In this document: positions 31,374 through 34,437 of the stretch, piece after piece | How positions within the stretch are numbered: the stretch's first letter is position 1 | Layout: each line of letters begins with the position of its first letter | NCBI GenBank assembly: GCA_009746045.1 | Contig: RPFO01000461.1 | Span: forward strand, 1-34,437 | Reading direction: 5' to 3' | Length of the DNA stretch: 34,437 nucleotides | Origin: Mesostigma viride | Taxonomy: Eukaryota > Streptophyta > Mesostigmatophyceae > Mesostigmatales > Mesostigmataceae | Program-made: the position numbers and the translations under genes | Notes under the pieces: model-generated | Told to the model about the DNA's origin: nothing | Databases searched by the model: none | What the model saw: only the letters and a program-made list of their open reading frames with translations

Positions 31374-33013
31374 TGCAGGAACAACTTCCGCGCGTGGCCG
31401 TCCGCGATCTCCAGCACGTTCATCACGCGCGCGTACACGTGCACGCGTCCGTCCGACATCACCGCGCCCTCCTTGTACACCGGCACGTTCCGGAACTGGA
31501 ACTTCAGACTCGCCTTGCTCACCTGGCCGAAGTCGAGACTGCCCGACGGATCGTCGCGTTCCGGAAAAAGCGAGAACGGCATCACGTACACCATCTCGAA
31601 ATTGTTCTCACCGGGATGCGAGTGTGGAACTCCGATGGGAGGAAGAAGTTGAACCACACGTTGTCCCTGGGCGGGTCCCACAGGTCCTGTCCGTTGATGG
31701 ACAGCGTCGCCCTGTCGAAGAACGCGTTGTCGATCCGAGCGTACAACACCCCCTTCCTCGCCCGGACGTAGTAGCTCCCCTTGTTCACCATCTCATAGTC
31801 CATGTACGGCCTGTTCCCCTCGAAATTCCAGTACTCCCAGTTATAGTTCTTGTCCGGCGCGCCCTCCAGCCGGTTCTGGTCGGCGCGGAAGAAGAAGATC
31901 AGCTCCTTGCACGACCCCGCGAGGTCGTTCAGCAGGTACTCCTTCGTCAATCGGTCCGACTTCCGCAAGGGGAACTCCAGGTGCTGCGTCTCCGTGATGA
32001 GGTAGCGGTGCTTGTTGCGCGAAAACTCTTGTCTCTCGAACTCGTCCAGGAACAGGTATCGCGTCACCAGAGCGCATTTCAGGATGTCTCCGCCGATCTT
32101 TTGGGACGCGAGCGTCTTGTTCGTGTCCGAATACGCTGTCGAGGTCGTCACGCCTGTGACCGCCCCCGTGTCCTCCTTACCCCCCGTGTACACGTTCACG
32201 TCCTTGTACAGGTACCGCTCCGAGTCGGTCGACGGGGCGGAGTCGAATGGGACCTTCTGGAAGTACTTGAAGTAGTCCGCCCTCAACGGTTTTTGGCTCA
32301 ACCGCACGCGGATCTCCATTTCGTGATACCTCAACGCCGCGATCGGGAACGCGTGGCCCGGTCGCGTGTTGAAGAAGAAGCGGAGAGGGACGTACACGTG
32401 CTGGTCCGTGAACGTGCCCCGGTTGCCCGCCCCGCCGTGTTCGGATGGCAGACCCGCGATCACGCTCTTCTCTCGCTCCTTGGTCAACGTGTCCCACACG
32501 TGCAGGAAATCCCCCGTCTGCTGCTCGATCAGCGTCTCGCCGATCCACAGCTCCACGGTCTGCGTCAGGACGTACCCGAGGTCCGAGATCCACGCGGGCT
32601 CGAACTGGTCGTGCGTGATGCCCGTGTAGTCCGGGTCCGCGGACAAGGGGTAGTCGTCCGCGAGGAACGCCGCCGTGACCTGGACGTTTTCCGTTCCTGA
32701 CGCTGGGGTCACCATGTCCCCCCCACTCTTCGCATCAATACCGGGATCTTGGCCGTTCCGTAGTTGAGTCGCGAGATGTTGTAGTACAAGTACATCTGCG
32801 TGATCAAGTCCCCGATCCGCGGGACGAGGAAGCGCGCCTCCCCGCCGTACACGGCCTGCTGCGTGGGCAACACCTCCACGTCCGCCCAACTGAACTTGGT
32901 GTGGCGCGAGTAGATGCTCTTGAAATACGTCTTCTCCGGGACCACCGTCAAGAAGTCCTCGAACGCCCTCGGCCCTTGAGCCACGTCACGGAGGCGGAAA
33001 CGTTGTGAGGCAT
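31370..33013 (-). CDS. MCP: Major capsid protein (double jelly roll), paralogue 1, three frame breaks
   Basis: N-terminus at ATG 33013 (MPHN...), entering the conserved frame by one lost base near 32985-33010; otherwise GTG 32984. N-terminal motifs are PEKTYFKSIYSRHTKFSWAD and ARFLVPRIGDLITQMYLYYN. A break at the CCCCCCC run 32718-32724 follows, then WISDLGYVLTQTVELWIGET, VPLRFFFNTRPGHAFPIAAL, YHEMEIRVRLSQ, ALVTRYLFLDEFERQEFSRN and KELIFFFRADQNR. After a break at 31613 come ENNFEMVYVMPFSLFPERDD, PSGSLDFGQVSKASLKF and a stop at 31370. Ordered like NCLDV capsid proteins, inferred ~547 residues. All breaks fit single lost bases. It forms the trimeric icosahedral shell. Confidence 0.9.
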
Positions 33014-33166
33014 CTCGTCGCCCGTATCTTATCTAGTCCGCACATTTTTTGGGCGTATTCCGACGCGTCCGTCCGCCCGTAAACAGTAATCCCCGCGCCC
33101 GCCGTCGCGCGCGGTATCGGAATAATAAAATCTTTGCTGTGTTCTATACTTGGCATCCGCGTCATC

Positions 33167-34437
33167 ATGTCTCACGCCGTCATGGTTCTCAAGGCCAAGG
33201 GGCCGCAGGACGTCGCCACCATCGTCCAGCCCGAGGTGACCTTCTGGCGGTCGGTGTTCTCCCGCCACACGAACTTCACGTGGGAAGACACCGACGTCGC
33301 GCAGGCCACCGGGTCGGCCGACTACGGTCAGACGGTCGAGTTCAAACTCCCGCGTTCCGGCGACCTCGTCACCAAGTGTTTCCTCGCGCTCCAAGTCGAC
33401 CCGCTGACGCTAGGCACGATCACAAAGAAGACGGTCAATGCTGCCAAGACCGGTGTAGATCCGACTACCGATACCGCGTTCCCGTTCTCCCCGTATATCT
33501 GGGACTTCGCCGCGCGCTCATCGATTACGTCGAGCTCACGATCGGAGGGTACCAGATCGAGCGCATCACGGGCGACATGCTGCATGTCTGGGACCGTCTC
33601 GCGCGTCCGATAACAAGAGCTGGGTGGACAACCTGTCCGTGCATCACGGCCAATCCGTCAAGTTCGACGAGAAGGGGAACGTGATCGCGTACACGGACGG
33701 GAAGAGCAAGCAGTACGTCTACATCCCTCTGGACTTCACGTTCACGCAGGACCCCGGCTTTCTCTCCCGATGATCGCCATGCAGTATCACGAGGTTCGCG
33801 TCAAGGTAAAGTTCCAGACAGCGGACAAGATGTTCGCGAAGAACCGACACATCGGGAAGGGCGCCGTCAGCGCCGAAGCCGTAACAAACATTAATTACGA
33901 AGCTCGGCCGATCGTCCGGCGCATGCTGCAAGAGGGGAAGTGGGGATCCGCTCTCACGCAGATCGTCCACACCATGGGGGACCGGAAGATCATCGACTGG
34001 CTTATCGCAAACGTCGAGTACAGCGATCAGGTGATCATCACGAACTCGAGCGGTACTATCACCATCAACATCCCAAATACCACACGTCGAGCACGTCGAC
34101 ATTCGTAACAGATCTCGGGTCCGCGTATTCTGCTTTCGCGGGAACGGCCATGATCGTGGGGGCCGCGAACGACCATATCTATCAGCGTTGGGCTCCCATC
34201 ATCATCGACAACAACTACGCCACGTGGGTCGCCAACCCGCCCAAGTTTTCGGCCCGGCTTTTGTGTCGATACGTGTACCTCGACGATTTCGAGAGGAGGC
34301 AGTTCGCCGTCAACCCCCACGAGTATCTCGTGACCGAGTTGCAGTACCACCAGCAGTTCGTGGACGGGAACCAGGAGTCCGTGTCCATCGATCTCAAGTT
34401 CAATCACCCCACGAAGGAGCTCGTGTTCTTCTACCGA
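33167..34437 (+). CDS. MCP: Major capsid protein paralogue 2 (four frame breaks, 3' end outside window)
   Basis: ATG 33167 (MSHAVMVLKAKGPQDVATIV), divergent from paralogue 1. The same motif order appears: EVTFWRSVFSRHTNFTWEDT, LPRSGDLVTKCFLALQVD, LIDYVELTIGGYQIERITGD, MLHVWD, MIAMQYHEVRVKVKFQTADK, RYVYLDDFERRQFAVNPHEY, ending inside HPTKELVFFYR at the window edge. Breaks near 33508, 33602, 33766-33768 and 34072-34074 each fit one lost base. TM-free, beta-rich. CGGAATAATAAAATC (33116-33130) is the likely promoter. The paralogue may be a minor capsomer, vertex or alternative shell protein. Capsid membership is firm; its exact place in the virion is not known. Confidence 0.88.

Noticed and set aside
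373-34437. Programmed ribosomal frameshifting as an explanation for the broken frames
   Set aside because: Too many sites, no common slippery heptamer or pseudoknot, and the same lost-base pattern in unrelated genes.
1-34437. tRNA or rRNA genes
   Set aside because: I scanned for T-loop GGTTCRA-type and cloverleaf patterns in the intergenic gaps and saw none that I could support.

Overview
This window is a densely packed, GC-rich (by eye roughly two-thirds G+C) stretch of a nucleocytoplasmic large DNA virus (NCLDV), or an integrated copy of one. The diagnostic genes are two paralogous double-jelly-roll major capsid proteins, the late transcription factors VLTF2-like and VLTF3, PCNA, and a T7-gp2.5-type single-stranded DNA-binding protein. 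A miniature K+ channel of the chlorovirus Kcv type, a pheophorbide-a-oxygenase-like Rieske protein, and the codon and base composition point to a virus of a eukaryotic alga (phycodnavirus-like in the broad sense). I cannot assign a genus from sequence alone.

Layout. 0-5.6 kb: end of an unidentified gene, a membrane protein, VLTF2-like factor, the first of three paralogous helical proteins (2.6-3.9 kb), an HNH-like protein and the SSB. 5.7-8.9 kb: a small basic conserved protein, a BRO-like protein followed by seven 31-bp repeats, the Rieske oxygenase and an unknown gene. 9.0-11.1 kb: two tandem LamG-like fibre or adhesin proteins. 11.4-13.4 kb: an unknown gene, a non-coding tract holding a ~790-bp imperfect inverted repeat, and a virion-protein-like gene. 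13.9-20.7 kb: an accessory stretch with BRO-like and KilA-N genes (one fused to a PD-(D/E)XK nuclease domain) mixed with many small membrane proteins and the K+ channel. 20.8-24.5 kb: two small proteins with N-terminal acylation signals and paralogues two and three of the helical family. 24.6-29.9 kb: small unknowns, VLTF3 and PCNA. 30.0-34.4 kb: a structural block with a LysM protein and the two divergently transcribed capsid genes; the second runs off the end.

How the genes fit together. VLTF2/VLTF3 would drive late transcription of the capsid, LysM and membrane-protein genes. PCNA and SSB serve DNA replication. The K+ channel, the other membrane proteins, the LamG proteins and the LysM protein look like virion-membrane, attachment or entry components. 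The Rieske enzyme looks like a host-derived chlorophyll- or porphyrin-catabolism function. BRO/KilA-N proteins are typical variable DNA-binding accessory genes.

An important caveat: about 25 reading-frame breaks occur across some 16 genes, including both capsid genes and VLTF3. All but two fit the loss of a single base, most often inside a short homopolymer run. The frames on both sides stay clean and homologous. I read these mainly as uncorrected sequencing deletions, not true gene death. Coordinates for broken genes span the whole inferred gene.
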